DNA from: Lates calcarifer
Taxonomy: Eukaryota; Chordata; Actinopteri; Centropomidae
Assembly: GCF_001640805.2 (NCBI RefSeq)
Contig: NC_066855.1
Span: forward strand, 2,406,342-2,470,341
DNA length: 64,000 nucleotides
Reading direction: 5' to 3'
Part shown: piece by piece, positions 36,219 through 48,900 of the stretch
Layout of the letters: every line of letters begins with the position of its first letter
Numbering within the stretch: the stretch's first letter is position 1
The notes under the pieces: model-generated
Seen by the model: only the letters and a program-made list of their open reading frames with translations
The model's database searches: none
What the model was told of the DNA's origin: nothing
Position numbers and translations under genes: made by a program

Positions 36219-37500
36219 CTAAAAATAAGGGGAAAAAAGTAGGATATTTTGATAGCAGTTTCATTCAAAACATAAATTACCGTAATTAAAATAAAGCAGC
36301 TGTTACGTACTGTGTTAGCCTGTGATCCAACGGCAGGGGATTGTTTTGCAACCTGCATCACATTCCTTTAAAAGAAAAACACATAATTACATCAAAGTAT
36401 ACTGTTCCTACAAAATGTTTTTAATCTAGCATACTAGAGACTGGCTTTTACTTAGCCTGTTATAGCAGATATAGAAAAGGGTCATTGTGACTAAAACTTT
36501 GGTTCACCTGTGTCACATCAATGTACATGCATGCATTTACAATTAATGTTTTGTATCTAGTTATTAAAATAGAGAAATTAAATTGGTAGATATAAATTGA
36601 TTTTGTGTGTCATCTTAGTTAAAAGTGGACAAAAGTCTTACCTAGCTTCTTTTTCTCCAGAGTTAAAAGTTACTCGCAGGCTCATTGACTCATCGCTCTT
36701 CACAGACATACAAACTGGTGATGTAGGTCTCTTCTCGTGGTCTGCATCCATTCTGTCTGTCTCAGCACATGGAGGATTCCTGGAAGTTATAAATATTATG
36801 AAAGGCAAGAGCTGCAAAATGGTCTCATGGTGTATGTAAGATCATAACCCAGAATGATTTAATCTCTTACAGAGAGTTGTTTGAGTTACATCAAATGACT
36901 CTTTATTCAAGTTCTTTTACGGGTTTAACCAGGAATTACTTCCCTTTTATGATTATTTATGGTTGTTATGATTCAGTTTCATTTACTGCTTTTTAATTAG
37001 CATTCAAAGATGCAAGCCAACACCATTTCAATCTATGCAATAAATCTGAGACAGCTACGGTAAGGTTCTGCTATGGTAAATGATTATAAAACTTAATAGT
37101 ACGCAATCCACGCTACATTTTCTTTGAAAGTTTAAGATTGCTGGCCAAACCTAGTGTTGTTAGCTGTTTTATCCACTCAGTCTGTCTGTGTTTTAAAGGT
37201 GTGTGGTTCACAATATCACTAACAACAGTGTCCTAAGTATTTCAAAGACCACTGTCCATTCTATACCAAGATGGGTATTTGTTCCATTAGATTATAAAGG
37301 GCAAAAATAAGTTAAGATTTTTTGTCAAACTACCAACACCTGCCTGATTCAACGAAAGACGACACACAGGGAAAACTATGAAATTAATTCTAAACATACT
37401 TTTCCTCATTGCTGAAATCTGGAGGCGCTTCTCTTGAGAGGTCACTCATCATAGAGAGACGGCTGGAGGAACTGGCTTTCTTCTTCTTTTTGGCATCCAT
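31386..37500 (-). CDS. samd9l: SAMD9/SAMD9L-like protein, 4 coding exons, about 1708 aa
   Basis: Large cytosolic innate immunity protein; mammalian SAMD9/SAMD9L are interferon-linked antiviral and growth-restraining factors that repress translation by cleaving tRNA-Phe. Joining four exons with matching phases gives about 1708 residues (mammalian proteins are about 1585-1590). In order: an N-terminal extension (1-105) with an NLR-C-like SPVCMSVKSDESM stretch; a SAM domain (about 110-175, WTKEHVKDWL onward); an AlbA_2-like effector region (about 318-460, NGTIHFGVHS); a middle region probably equivalent to the SIR2-like part; a STAND-type NTPase with a degenerate Walker A, PGCGGST (about 849-855), and Walker B, PVLLLVDNWDD (about 903-913); a helical, TPR-like region; and a C-terminal OB-fold-like segment. 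The largest exon is intact, with no frameshift. I cannot tell SAMD9 from SAMD9L orthology, since fish copies diverged separately; the symbol is nominal. Confidence 0.93.
36311..36365 (-). CDS. samd9l: SAMD9-like coding exon 3
   Basis: 55 nt, from acceptor TTAAAG|GAATGTG to donor ACA|GTACGT. Completes the Arg codon, then encodes NVMQVAKQSPAVGSQANT and ends in phase 0. A short linker with no recognised domain. Confidence 0.75.
36642..36779 (-). CDS. samd9l: SAMD9-like coding exon 2
   Basis: 138 nt, from acceptor TTCCAG|GAATCC to donor CTAG|GTAAGA. Completes a Lys codon from exon 1 and ends with 2 nt of an Arg codon. Contains RPTSPVCMSVKSDESMSLRV, close to the 'PEPSCVSMKSDxSM' leader repeat that I know from fish NLR-C proteins. 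Confidence 0.8.
37400..37500 (-). CDS. samd9l: SAMD9-like coding exon 1
   Basis: 33 codons plus 2 nt, from ATG at 37,500 (context CAGAGATGG) to donor AA|GTATGT. Encodes MDAKKKKKASSSSRLSMMSD and continues to FSNEE. A basic start followed by a Ser-rich, SLSMSxL-type stretch is typical of fish NLR-C leaders. A possible acceptor, GCACTGTAG|GAG, ending the preceding intron lies at about 37,556. An out-of-frame ATG 14 nt upstream overlaps this start. Confidence 0.75.
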
Positions 37501-38916
37501 CTCTGCTCCGTCATGTGGGTGTGGACTATCCTCCTTGTCTTTCTTTCATTATCTCCTACAGTGCACAGGGACAGGTCTGTACATGTTGATACTGGACACA
37601 CACATCACTCCATTCTGCTCATGTCCTTTCCTGGTGAGGAAGAGTAAAATATTTTTGTAAAGTAAAATATATTTTGTCACACGGTGAGATAACACTGTAA
37701 TAAAAAGCATAAGGCATTTTTATACACCCTATAAAACCAGTTCTTTTGGCTTGACCTTATTGTTTTTTGTTTGTGCGGGAGTGGTGTTTCTTAGCAGCTG
37801 CAGTTTAACAAAGGATTAAATGCCACATATTTATTTCCTTGTTCACCACAGATGAGAGCTCTCTTCTGGAGGAGAAAATGATTTAATCTTAACCTAAATT
37901 CAAAATGACTTGACTGTACTTCACTTCATCAGCTTTATAACCATTGTAAATTGGCAGCGTATTCACTTTTTATTTTTTGTAGCTTTAGGAAAGAAATGTT
38001 AAATATGTCACTGTATGTATGTCACCACACACTTAACCCTACCTCAGCTTAAAAAAAAATCTCCTGGACTTTTATCATACCATCACATGCAAGTGCTTAA
38101 ATTACTGTCTATAGGTTTATTGGGTGAGCCTAAATTATTTATTTTCACTGTCAGCATTTGTCTTATGTCTTCCTCTCCTTGTTTGACTTTCTTCTTTCTT
38201 TTGATTACATTTTTAGTGCCTGAAATGTTTCTATAGTAAAAGGACATTTCATTCATTCAGGACATTTGTGGTTTAAATTACATGTCTATACCAAATTAAA
38301 TCCAATAGTTGTTGCAAAATTTTACTGTGGACCAAACAACTGAGGGACACACTGGTAAAACATTGCTATTCCCCTGGAATTAATCACTGGGAATTGTGCT
38401 GCCAGCGGGATAAAAACAGCTGGAACTGTAACAGATTTCATAGTAATATACATAAAGTTTGTCAGATGGCCATAGACCTTCATTTATTGTCAGAATTCTC
38501 TACCAACTGAACAACAAAAATAAATTAAATAATAATAATTTGTAACATTCAGTTATGGTCAAGCAAGTAATTTCTTAGCATTTTAATATGACTTCATAAA
38601 TACTTACTGTGTTTTTCTTATCTGGGCAGTATTTCCTTTGATTCAATGAAAGTGTGGCACCTTTGCCAGTCTCTCTGCATTCCAGAGTGTTTAATCAGAT
38701 AGCAGAGAGGCCAATTTTCCCTGCGGCGTAATTTACTTTTAACCAGATGTATTTGCTTTGAGGAAACGAAAGCAGAGCAAGGTTAAAATGCAGTATTTTT
38801 CAAAAGTGATATATTTTTAACTGAGCTTTAATGTGATTGGACTGTTTAGCTTGCCCGAGTATCTGAGGGGGACATTACAAAGTCATATCAGTTGTGGATT
38901 GCTCCGGGTTTCTTAC

Positions 38917-38965
38917 CTCTCAGTGTCCTCTTGCGTCTATCTCCGTGGCAATAAAACTTCAAATC
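38917..38965 (-). other. Possible 5' noncoding exon of the SAMD9-like gene
   Basis: A strong donor, CTGAGAG|GTAAGAA, is seen on the minus strand ending at 38,917, 1.4 kb upstream of the SAMD9-like ATG. A matching acceptor (CTGTAG|GAG) lies at about 37,556, just before the first coding exon. The 5' end of this exon is undefined (38,965 is arbitrary). An IRF-type core (AANNGAAA, at about 38,766-38,773) lies nearby on the plus strand. Weak, signal-only evidence. Confidence 0.25.
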
Positions 38966-39669
38966 TTGTATAACTGACAAATCATGTGATAAACCCACTC
39001 TCTGTCTAAAACATTCTTAGTTGATTATCAATCTTCACATCTACTCTGAAGACAGCATCTGATCACTCCAAATTTTTGTTCTGGGAGTGGGTGGTTTGTG
39101 TATGAGTATGTGTGTATGTGTGTGTGTAGGTGTGTCAGCATCAGTCAAATGAGAGAGAATGTACTGTATTAGCCAGTGAGGAGAAAGCATTGTGCCTTGT
39201 GTCAGGAAATATCAACTTGCTGCTTGTCTTTCATTTTCCCTGTGCAATCTGTGTGCATTCTGACACATCTCAGTTATCACACAGCTGTGCTTTACACCCC
39301 AGCAAGTTCCACTTTAGCTGAACCTGCTCTGAACCTGCAGCTAAGCTAGTCACATGTTAGGTGACACTGGAACAGCCTCAAAATGTTCAGCCTATCCAGA
39401 ATATTCCAACAAACACAACGGATCAGTGTGTCTACACCCTGATAGTACACACCCTGTTTTGATACTGAAATTCAGCATTCACTGACATTTTATAAAATAC
39501 AACTAATTAAGCACCTTATTTGTGATCACTGAAGACAGATCCCTAAATGACATCCTGAGAAATCATTACATTGTTTGATGATACACTTGATGTTTGATTT
39601 CAGTAACCGTTTTATTAAGCAGTTCTTCATGAAACCCAAAAATCGGACCCTCGGTCCCTCCTTGTAACA

Positions 39670-39675
39670 TTTATT
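39670..39675 (-). terminator. lmf1: Candidate lmf1 polyadenylation signal
   Basis: AATAAA on the minus strand about 90 nt past the lmf1 stop codon. A second AATAAA lies at 39,611-39,616. Either could be used; the choice is not resolvable from sequence. Confidence 0.45.
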
Positions 39676-39765
39676 CAGCTCCGGCAGTATCACACTGAGA
39701 CTAACTTCTATCGAACTGTAGTCCTCAGTGATCACCTTTAGGTGCTGTTGTCTCAGGTCTTGTCT

Positions 39766-39952
39766 TTAGCTCCTGTTTGGTGGTATATGTGGGTGGGGCC
39801 AGTTCCTGGACTGGAAGTAGCCCCTGAGTCCTTCCAGGTCCACAGGAGGGAAGTAGGCTCCGATGCGTTTTCTCAGCCACCACTTCCCCTGCGCTGCGCT
39901 GGCACTGCCCGGCGGACTGAACTTGTACCTGAAATGTTCTCCTCGCACCCAC
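39766..39952 (-). CDS. lmf1: lmf1 exon 11 (terminal)
   Basis: 187 nt, from CTCTCAG|GTGGGT to the stop at 39,766-39,768. Encodes WVRGEHFRYKFSPPGSASAA through KWWLRKRIGAYFPPVDLE, ending HIPPNRS. Confidence 0.95.
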
Positions 39953-42900
39953 CTGAGAGGGAGGAGGACACGGGGGGGTGAAGTCCCAGGAAACAAAGAC
40001 TTTTAAAACCCCAGCTTCTTGTATCCAAATACCTTCCCTAACCCTCTTTGTGTTCAGATTTCTTTTTAGCAAGAGAAAAACATTATATACTCTGTGCTTC
40101 ACCAGAGGGCACTACAGGACAGACAATAATTACTCATGAGCATATGTGCCTATGTAAAATGACAGATTGATAATTAATAGGAAAAGTATGTGCTACTACA
40201 GGAAATAACAGAAATAACAGGTGCAAACTGCAATAAAAGCTCTTAAGTCAAAGTGGAGGATAAAGATCACGCTGTGTTCAGAAGGAAAGACACACTGCTC
40301 TGAACGTTACTGCGTTCTCTGTGGTTACCTGGGGGGGTCTCTGCCTTGGAAGGGGTTGTGGTCGAGCAGGGAGAGGACTGTGCTGTCGTTGGAGAGCAGA
40401 CGTCCTGCTATGTGGATCACCCACTCACTCTGCTCATAGGTCTGCACAGAAAAGAGAGGGAGATTAGAGACGGGTAACACCCAGCGTCAGGTTATACCGA
40501 GACGAAGTCTGTGTAAATCATGGAACTACTGCCCCCTAGTGTCCAGACACTGTAGGTGAATACAACATGCTGAAGCCTTTCCACTGATTAAACTCTGGTG
40601 GAAAAACAATTAACTCAATTATCACAAAAACTATAAGCATGTACCTGGAAGGCAGCAAACCACATGAGCCAGTCCAGCCGGTAGTGGTACGGCGATATGA
40701 GGCACGGTCGCCTGTAAATGTCCCCTGGCTTACACTGGAACTGGTACTCCTCCCAGACTGCCTCAGGGTCCTTGGGATCAGGATTCAGTGTGCCCTGGAA
40801 AATCACCTCGGTACGCTCCTTAGTGATGCTGGATGAGGAAGGGAGAGGGGCCGTCATTAAGGCGGGTCCAAAATTTTGGAAAACAAGATTAAATAGTTAC
40901 AGCCAGGACTTCTTTTCCTGGAAAGATGTCACAAACAAAACTTCTTTCTCCTTTATTGTACTCGTGGTGCAGTTCATTTTAAAACATCCTTTAAAAAACA
41001 TTAAATTAAATCGTTTCAGTACTGTACCTGCCAAAGGCCCCGTAGGTGTTGACGATGCGCAGCGGGTCAAAGGAGGTGTTCATCACCTGCCTGGAGCTAA
41101 TCAGGTTCATCACCACAGGAATGCTGAGGAAGCCAATCAGAATGCCCAGAGAAATGTTCACCACCCGACGAATCAACATACCTGACACACACAAGAAAAA
41201 CAACAGAACGACATGAACACAGTAAGGAAACTGGATCCATTTGTGCTTCATGGATCAGCTCCAGTCTGCCTATCCATCCATTATACTCTATCTACAACAC
41301 CCTGAGCCAAATTTGATGAAACTGCAGGGATGCACGTCATTGCTCCCTTTTAGCCTGAAGGAGCTGCTACATCGTTTGTTTACTTGTTAAATTCTGTTGA
41401 CTTTTAGAAAAATAATGCATCTCACAGCTGTATATTCCCAAATTTCAAAATGAAACTGAGCGGCCCAAGGGAAAACTGTAATTAGAGCTTAAATCAAGGT
41501 GACATATTTGTTAGTGTCTGGCCTAGAAGGGGATTCATCATTTGGGTGGTGGGTGTGACGTGTCAGAGTCAGTGCTACTAAGAGTGTAAGTCTGTGTGTG
41601 TTTATATGCGTGTGATCACTTTAACACTTCCTCAGTGGAAAAGGTTTGGCCTGTTAGATCATGGGCCGACTGGTATTGACAAATGTTGGCTGAGTCTGCA
41701 TCAGTTCCTTCCTACCTGTGTCTGCCTGCTTATCCCATGCATGGTAAAGACATCAGCATAATCCAACTAACACTTTTTACAGACTTTCTAGGGCTGTTCA
41801 AATGATTAAAACATGCTCACACTTAGGGTAAAAGCCTGTTTTATATTCAACATCTTCTTACAATAAAGTAAAGACACTAATGGGTCCAATGAGACCAATT
41901 AGGGAGAGGCCACTCTCACTCTTTTATAACATTTTAACCAGTCTGTACTGTAAAAAAATGTAGGCGACATCACATTAAATTCCAATAAACCATATGTCAT
42001 ACTTTTCCCAGCTACTCAGCTGTCCAAGTGCTAATCCCTTTCCTTCCCATAATTCCATCACCAGTATGACCAGACCCTGTATCTACATAGGCCATTGGTT
42101 TCTACTGTAAATAATACCCATGCGGTGTATCAGTTTAATTTCAAAATAAAATACCAAACTTTGAAAGAGAAACAGACAGAAAAAAGGTAAAGAAACTGTG
42201 TGTATTGCTATGTCTTTCTGAATCTAAATACCTTTGGTGGGTTTGGGGGTTCGTCCGGCTGCATCTTCGTTCTGTATCTCCAGCACTGCCTTCTTGGCTC
42301 CTCCTCCGGAGCGAAACATGAAGCTGAGGGATGCATCGTCAAAACAGGCCAGACTGGGAACTATGGTCAGCCAGTTGAGGAAACTGAGGTTCCCACTCAC
42401 TATCAGAACCACCTGCAGCACAAAAGACAAAGCAGGGGATGATTATATTGCCTCACTTCGGCATGACAAGGCATCCTCAGGACATGTAATGCAATAAAAC
42501 ACAGATAAATGTGATAAAACATCCCCTGAAATCAACCTTTTTGACGGCTCTATACGAAATATAAAAATCAAGCTCAAGTCATACACACATTACTGTATTG
42601 ACTGCATTACAATCCCGTTTTGTGAACACTCTGCTTTGAATAAGAAATCCCATGGGTTGGTGAATAGGTTGTTTTACCTGGAACAGGATCTGGATTGCTC
42701 CGTTGACCATGCACATCCGCCTGCCCAGGAAGGTGAAGAATGGGACAATGAGCTCGATGAAGTGGTTGGACAATGTCTCGAAGCGATGGAACCACCATGG
42801 GGAACGGTGCATGTAGTAGGACAGAGGGTTGGGAACTGGCTGGGTCTGGAAAGAAATGGGGAGAGGGGTGACAGAGAACAGGTGAAGTTGAGACTTTGAA

Positions 42901-45900
42901 ATGATGGTTGCTACAAAGTGGGGGTTGTCCTGATAATCAAGAATTTGAATCAATGGATTTTTTCATGAATTTCTACACAGAACAAAAAAACACGAGAAAT
43001 CAAAATGTGATTATGCCCAGTGTCTGCTATGCTCCAGTACTTGTTGCAACATTTTCTAAACATAGACTCCTTCTGCTGCTCAAGATGGACGTTTTCTCCG
43101 CTTTACTTTGGCACTAAACTCTCGTCTCAGCCCAGGATGGAGAGTAATTTATGGTGCCACACCTCGAGGGGAAACATTTCCATGTCTAAATTAAGATGGA
43201 ACTTTATTCAAATGAAGGAAAACCCACCTACACACAAAAAAACACTCAGAGGTTTCATACAGAGATGTGCAGTGTTTGTGTACGTATGATTAAGTGTGTG
43301 TGCATTAGGTGGTTGCATGCAAACCGTGTAATAGTTGAACACGCAAACAGTTTCAGGTGAGGTGGCGTAAAATAAATATAGCACAGAAATAGGTGGAAGG
43401 AAAAAGAAAAGACTGTTGGCACGCTGGTATATACTCTTTTTAATGGAAGAAAAAAATGGGTTTTTTAACCTATAGCTAACCAAAACATGCCAGGAAATCC
43501 AAGGGCAAAGAGCCTGCAACCTCAGACAACCAAACAACCCCACCTGGCCTGCAAACTAGCTGCACTACAACAAACAAACCAAAGCAAACAAAACATCAAC
43601 TGTGCCAAAACACACCGACGTAGCCCCCTGAGAGTCAGGACAGGAGGAGATCTGCAGTTCCTCTGCAGGTCTGAAAGAGAGCAGTGTGTCAGAGGGGGTT
43701 AATAAGACTTCACCTGGCGCCAGTGGCTTCCAGTGCTGTGTATGAGAGAGAGAGAGAGAGAATCTACATTACCCCTAAGGCCATTGACAGCTGGGGATGG
43801 AGCAGGTCAGGGAAACCTACCCAGCATGGAATAAGGCCCATATTGTAATATGCCAGGTGACAGCACATTTTCTGATACCCTCCATTAAATTACATTTTAA
43901 ACAGCACTAAAAACCTGTCACCATGTAAAGAGAAGAATTCCCTTTGCAAGCATTTCCCATTTCAGAGTTTGATTCACAGTTCAGTTAAAGCTATAACATA
44001 CAACTTCTGGAGGTCAAGCTAGCACTAGCCTTAAAGCAAACCACCTATCTTCAGGCACTCAACAGCTGCCTCTTGGTATCATGCTAGACAGAAGAAATTG
44101 CTACAATACAAGAAGGCCTCATCATTTTTTTAACTGTTGCACAGTGATTTGATATGAACTCTGACTAAAATGACTCCCCGTAATGTAAAAACTTTGCTGG
44201 TACCTCTGATCCCACTGAGAATCAACAACAAAATCTACAAATCAATGGAGTTTTCAACCATTCTTGCATATTTTTGTTGACTGATTTGATATGACTGAGC
44301 TCCAATGGCTCTCATAGAAAATCAATGAGACACAAAGATATTTTTATGTGATGTTACAATTATATTTGTCAAGAATAAGGACATGAATGTGATGATCATG
44401 TTGCTTTGTATCTGCTAGGTATATGAGTAGCCAGCTTTTGCTAATGTTTCCATCATAAGACATTAATAAGCTTCTAGCTTTTGGAATTTGCCCCCAAAAG
44501 ATTAAATTCAACACTCCAGCTTTAAACAAGGTCATTAGAGGTAGTTATAAAAAACTGTTACTTATATTAAATCATAAGCAATATTTGCCAATGTATCTGT
44601 GCAAGTTTGGTAACACACAGCAGCCATAAAAGACGGTATATTTTGTTGAGTAACATGTCGAGAGTCTGGAGTAACTCTTTACTCTTGTAAGAACCAAGTT
44701 TCTTAGGACAACCTTTAAAAAACATGAGATCTCTCCTTATGGAAGAGATTAAGGAAACCAAACCACCAAAAATAGAACAGAAATGCACAAAGACACAACA
44801 GAGAACCACATAAAATAAGTTGATCTAAACCGTAAAGGGCCCATACACAAACATGAGAAAGGCCTTCTTGACACACACAATATATTTATATATAAATCAC
44901 GGTTCAGTAAATTGAAAGCCACACGGTGCTGATTTACATGTGAAAATATCCTGCTGACATTCTGATGTTACAGATGACTCTCCTTGCTAAAGTTCATCTA
45001 GTGCACATGCTGCCTCTGTAGCGGGTTGACTTGTGCTTCATTTAAAATATGAACTGTATAGGCATTATAATCATGACTTTGGTTCCTCCTAGCCATTGGA
45101 ATTTGGAACCAAAGCATCACTGAACTGCTAAATTATATTTAGATTTTTTTGTAAATTGTCATTGAAAGGCTCCATGTACCCAAGAGTTTTCTCTACCACT
45201 GCATAATTATAGTAAGTCACTCTGCCTTAAGGAATTATGCTCACTTAGCCTTAGTTTTAATGTCCTCTGCTGTTTGATATTTGTCTGTATTTCTACTGTT
45301 AACCATGCCATTGTTGTGATAAAATGATCACAAATGTCACATCATTTTCCAGAACTTCCTTCCTTATAATACTATAAAACTCTGAGCAGTGTTTTGGCAT
45401 CTATAAAAAAATTTCACCTGCAACTGACATGATAAAAATAGTACAATGGATAGCATTTGTCTTCACTCATTTTTCATCTCACAAACCCCCAAGTTTGAGA
45501 ACCACTGGTCTATTATTTTACATGGTATTAGCAATGCAAAAGCTGTTCTAACCATGGGAACTATCCCAAACTGCACTAGCTATCACGTCCCACAGGAGCC
45601 AGTGTATTACAGTGTGTAAGACATTCCCATTATACTTAAGACTGTGAGTATCTATATTGTATTCTTGATATGTGTCAGTTCCAGTCATCCGGTCCCATAG
45701 GAGCCAGTGTATTCCTGTCTATGTTAATTACAGAAGATGGCCCTCCTCCCTCTGCGGCTTGCTAACACAGAGCAGTGTGGGTCAGAGCGGTTGAACGTCC
45801 CACAGGGGGAAAAGCAAACACTGGACTTGCACAACCTCACGCTCTGTGTAAGAGGCTGATTTATTGAAACCCTCGACAGCGGTTACTGTAATGTGCTGCC

Positions 45901-48900
45901 CTGGTGTGGTTAGGCTGATGTGAGTTCATCGCTGTCTTGTCATCAGTCAGTCGACAAAGCCAAGGCACAATGTTCTTATATTTCTGGCTAAGTCTTTGAC
46001 GTTCAGATCATCATAAAAAGAAGCCTTTGGGAAATTTAAAAAGTAGTATTTCAGAAAATAATCTTTGTTTTTTCTTTACTTCTGCTGCCTCAAGAATAAT
46101 TTACAACAACACTGCAGTGCAACAAGTGTCAATTGAACTTGTAATTTGATAGTTTTGGTTAAATCTTGGGTTCTCAGAATTCACTGATGTGGTGTTGATG
46201 CACTTCCCAGAGGCTTGGTATTTTATGTTGAGAAAATTTGAGTTTCTCTTATATTTTTGGTCAGTGTTCATGCTAACCATGCTCTCATATTTAACTGCTG
46301 TTGCATCTGGAAATGTCAAATGTATAATTTAATGTGCAACAGAGCATTTTTCCTAAGAACAAAGAACCAGGTACCAAGTAAAAATGCAAACGCTTTCATG
46401 AGCAAAGTATATTTTAAATCTGCTCTAATGAAGATGTGTATGTTAAAAATGGGTCAGATGACTGTGTCTAATGTGAATGGTGTCACTCAAAGTGACAAAG
46501 CCACAGAGAATTATGATCCCACGTTTCTGTTCTCCTCAGTTGAATGAAGTGTTTCAGCAACTTTCAGCTCATTGTTTGTTGACTGTTTTGGTTGAGTCTC
46601 CCCACTCATCAGTGTCATTTCTAGAGCTTAAGAGTTGACATATAGCCAGAGATCTTAGTGGACCATTTGGCCACTAAAGAGACAGATATTTTACCCGAAA
46701 CTTGGTGATCAAAACAGAGCTAAAGTGAGACTGATTATTCGACTTATATTTACCTGAAACATGACATGACATACTGAAGTAAATGTTAATGTGATGTTGA
46801 ATCTGATGGATGAACACATGGGCATTTGTTTCCTAATGCGTTTTGTGTTTTGCTTTTTTGTATCTTTGTTAACTGAATATCTTTGTGATGTGGACTGCTG
46901 CTTAGATTATTGTCTTCATGTGAAATCTTAAATTTGAGTTCAAGAGCTCAGAGCTTCAGAGTTCATATGTAAGACTGGCAATGAGTGACATTATTAAAAA
47001 AGCTCCAGCAGACAGAAAGCAAGGCTCAGCTGCACTTTAATCAGTTTATGGGTGGAGGGTAGAACACTGAGAATGATTATGTACTGTAACAGGCTAATTT
47101 AATCGCATGACACGCAGTGCAGAGAAACCCATGCACTGGAAAGACACACTGTGTACTTTAAATAAACAGACATAATATACACACCTCATAGTGGTAGTCC
47201 ATGCAGGTGAGGTCTCTCCAGCATTTGTCCCCTCTGATTTTAATGAGACCCTGGAAAAGACAGAGAACATGAACACCTGTTTAGAGGTTGCACTACCTTC
47301 ACACTTTGCAGCAGAAACCACTTTGTTTTACTCAAGTAAAATAAGCAACCACCAACAGTCCATTATAAAATCAGATTACAGACTGCAGTCATTTAAATCA
47401 CATATCCAGCTGAAACAGTTCAAGGAAAGCATAAGCATAGTAGCTAAACAAGCTCCTTCTGATGTTGTTGTCACCATAGAAACAGTGCACTGACACTTAC
47501 AAAACAACTCCAGCTACAAATTCAGTCACCTGCACATTATAAAGTGAGGAGTCGCCCTTAAAAATCAAATCTGAAATAACTAATTTAATTTGCTTGCTGT
47601 CTGAACACATCATTAGCTGTCCTGACCTTCAGAGCTCACACGAGACTGGCAATGAGCTCTAATAAATCTAACTTTACAGGGTGTTAGGAACTGAACAAGA
47701 GCATTTATCCCACAAATAAAAATATCCCTGAGAATAATAATAGCACAGGGCTATGATAGCACAAGGCTGTCGATACTCATAGCAGGCGATACTGATGATC
47801 ATTTTAGTGTATGAGGCAGGTTACTGAAAATCAATACAGAAAAAGGTAAATTAAACACTTATTTCAAAATAGCTCACAATATGTTTGAGAATGCTCCTTT
47901 CATAAAATAGGAAATAAACAATAAACCTCAGTCAGGACCAGAATTACAGAGAAACGTGTCCTCAGTCCTGCGCCTTTTTTCCCCCCAAATAAACTCAGCA
48001 GAGAGAGTGCTATCCAGGACACGAGACTGTCAATACTGACACATCAGCCCGTCATGTGGTTGGCACTGGAATGTGGAATAAATCGGCCGCTAACCTCTTT
48101 AACCAGATTTAGAAAAACCAGGACATTTCATTCTGATTATGAGCTTGGCTGTCGCCTGCAGCTGCTGGCTGTTGAGATGCTGCTGCCGAAGATGTTGCTG
48201 ATAATCCAATTCAATCATGAGATCCTGAAATGTCAACAATTATAACCTGAGATTCAGACCTCTGACATAAACAGAGCCTGGGGAAAGGACACCTAGAGGA
48301 ATTCAGTAGGTTTCCTTGAGGACCACCACCAGGATTAAACTGAGAGTTTTAACAGATATATTTCTACACAACTATGACCCTCTTATATAGACTTCAAAAA
48401 TGTGTAGGATGGTTTACTAGAAAGTTGTAATTTGTGGACAAGTTTCTACTAGAAATAAACTGGAAAATTGGCATTTGGCGTTTGCTACCAAAAGGTTGTA
48501 AATGCTCTAAATACAGAAATTTGGCCTCTTCCAAAACAACTGAGTTAGAGACCACAAGTCTTGTCTTCCAGGTACATTGAGACTTTGACGAAAATGCAAG
48601 TGACATGAGGTAAACCCCGTCATCTCAAGTGTGAGAGACTGGCAAGCAAAGGTTTACCCTGGATTCCAACGATGAAAAGAGGACTTAAAAAAGAAAGCAA
48701 CAGGAGCCATGGTAACAGCACCACCAGGGCGTCATTTATATAAGTGGTCATGGATTCAGTGCTTTGATGGATAAGGTTATGGCTTTTTTCCAGCATATCT
48801 TTCTCACAGAAAGAAGTCAAATAAGCATTTATTGGGAGACAAAGCATCTAAAAAATGACTTTTTTTCAAGAGTAAACTGATAGTTCAGCGTCCTTCTCTA

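Larger units (their letters stand above)
37501..39765. other. Intergenic region between the SAMD9-like gene and lmf1
   Basis: 2.3 kb. It should contain the SAMD9-like promoter and 5' UTR near 37.5-39 kb and the lmf1 3' UTR at its right end. A GT-rich tract sits at about 39,100-39,135. No other gene was recognised. Confidence 0.7.

Noticed and set aside
39725..40102. 125-codon minus-strand open frame at the lmf1 3' end
   Set aside because: It overlaps lmf1 exon 11 in another frame; the exon 11 frame carries the conserved RWVRGEHFRYKF sequence.
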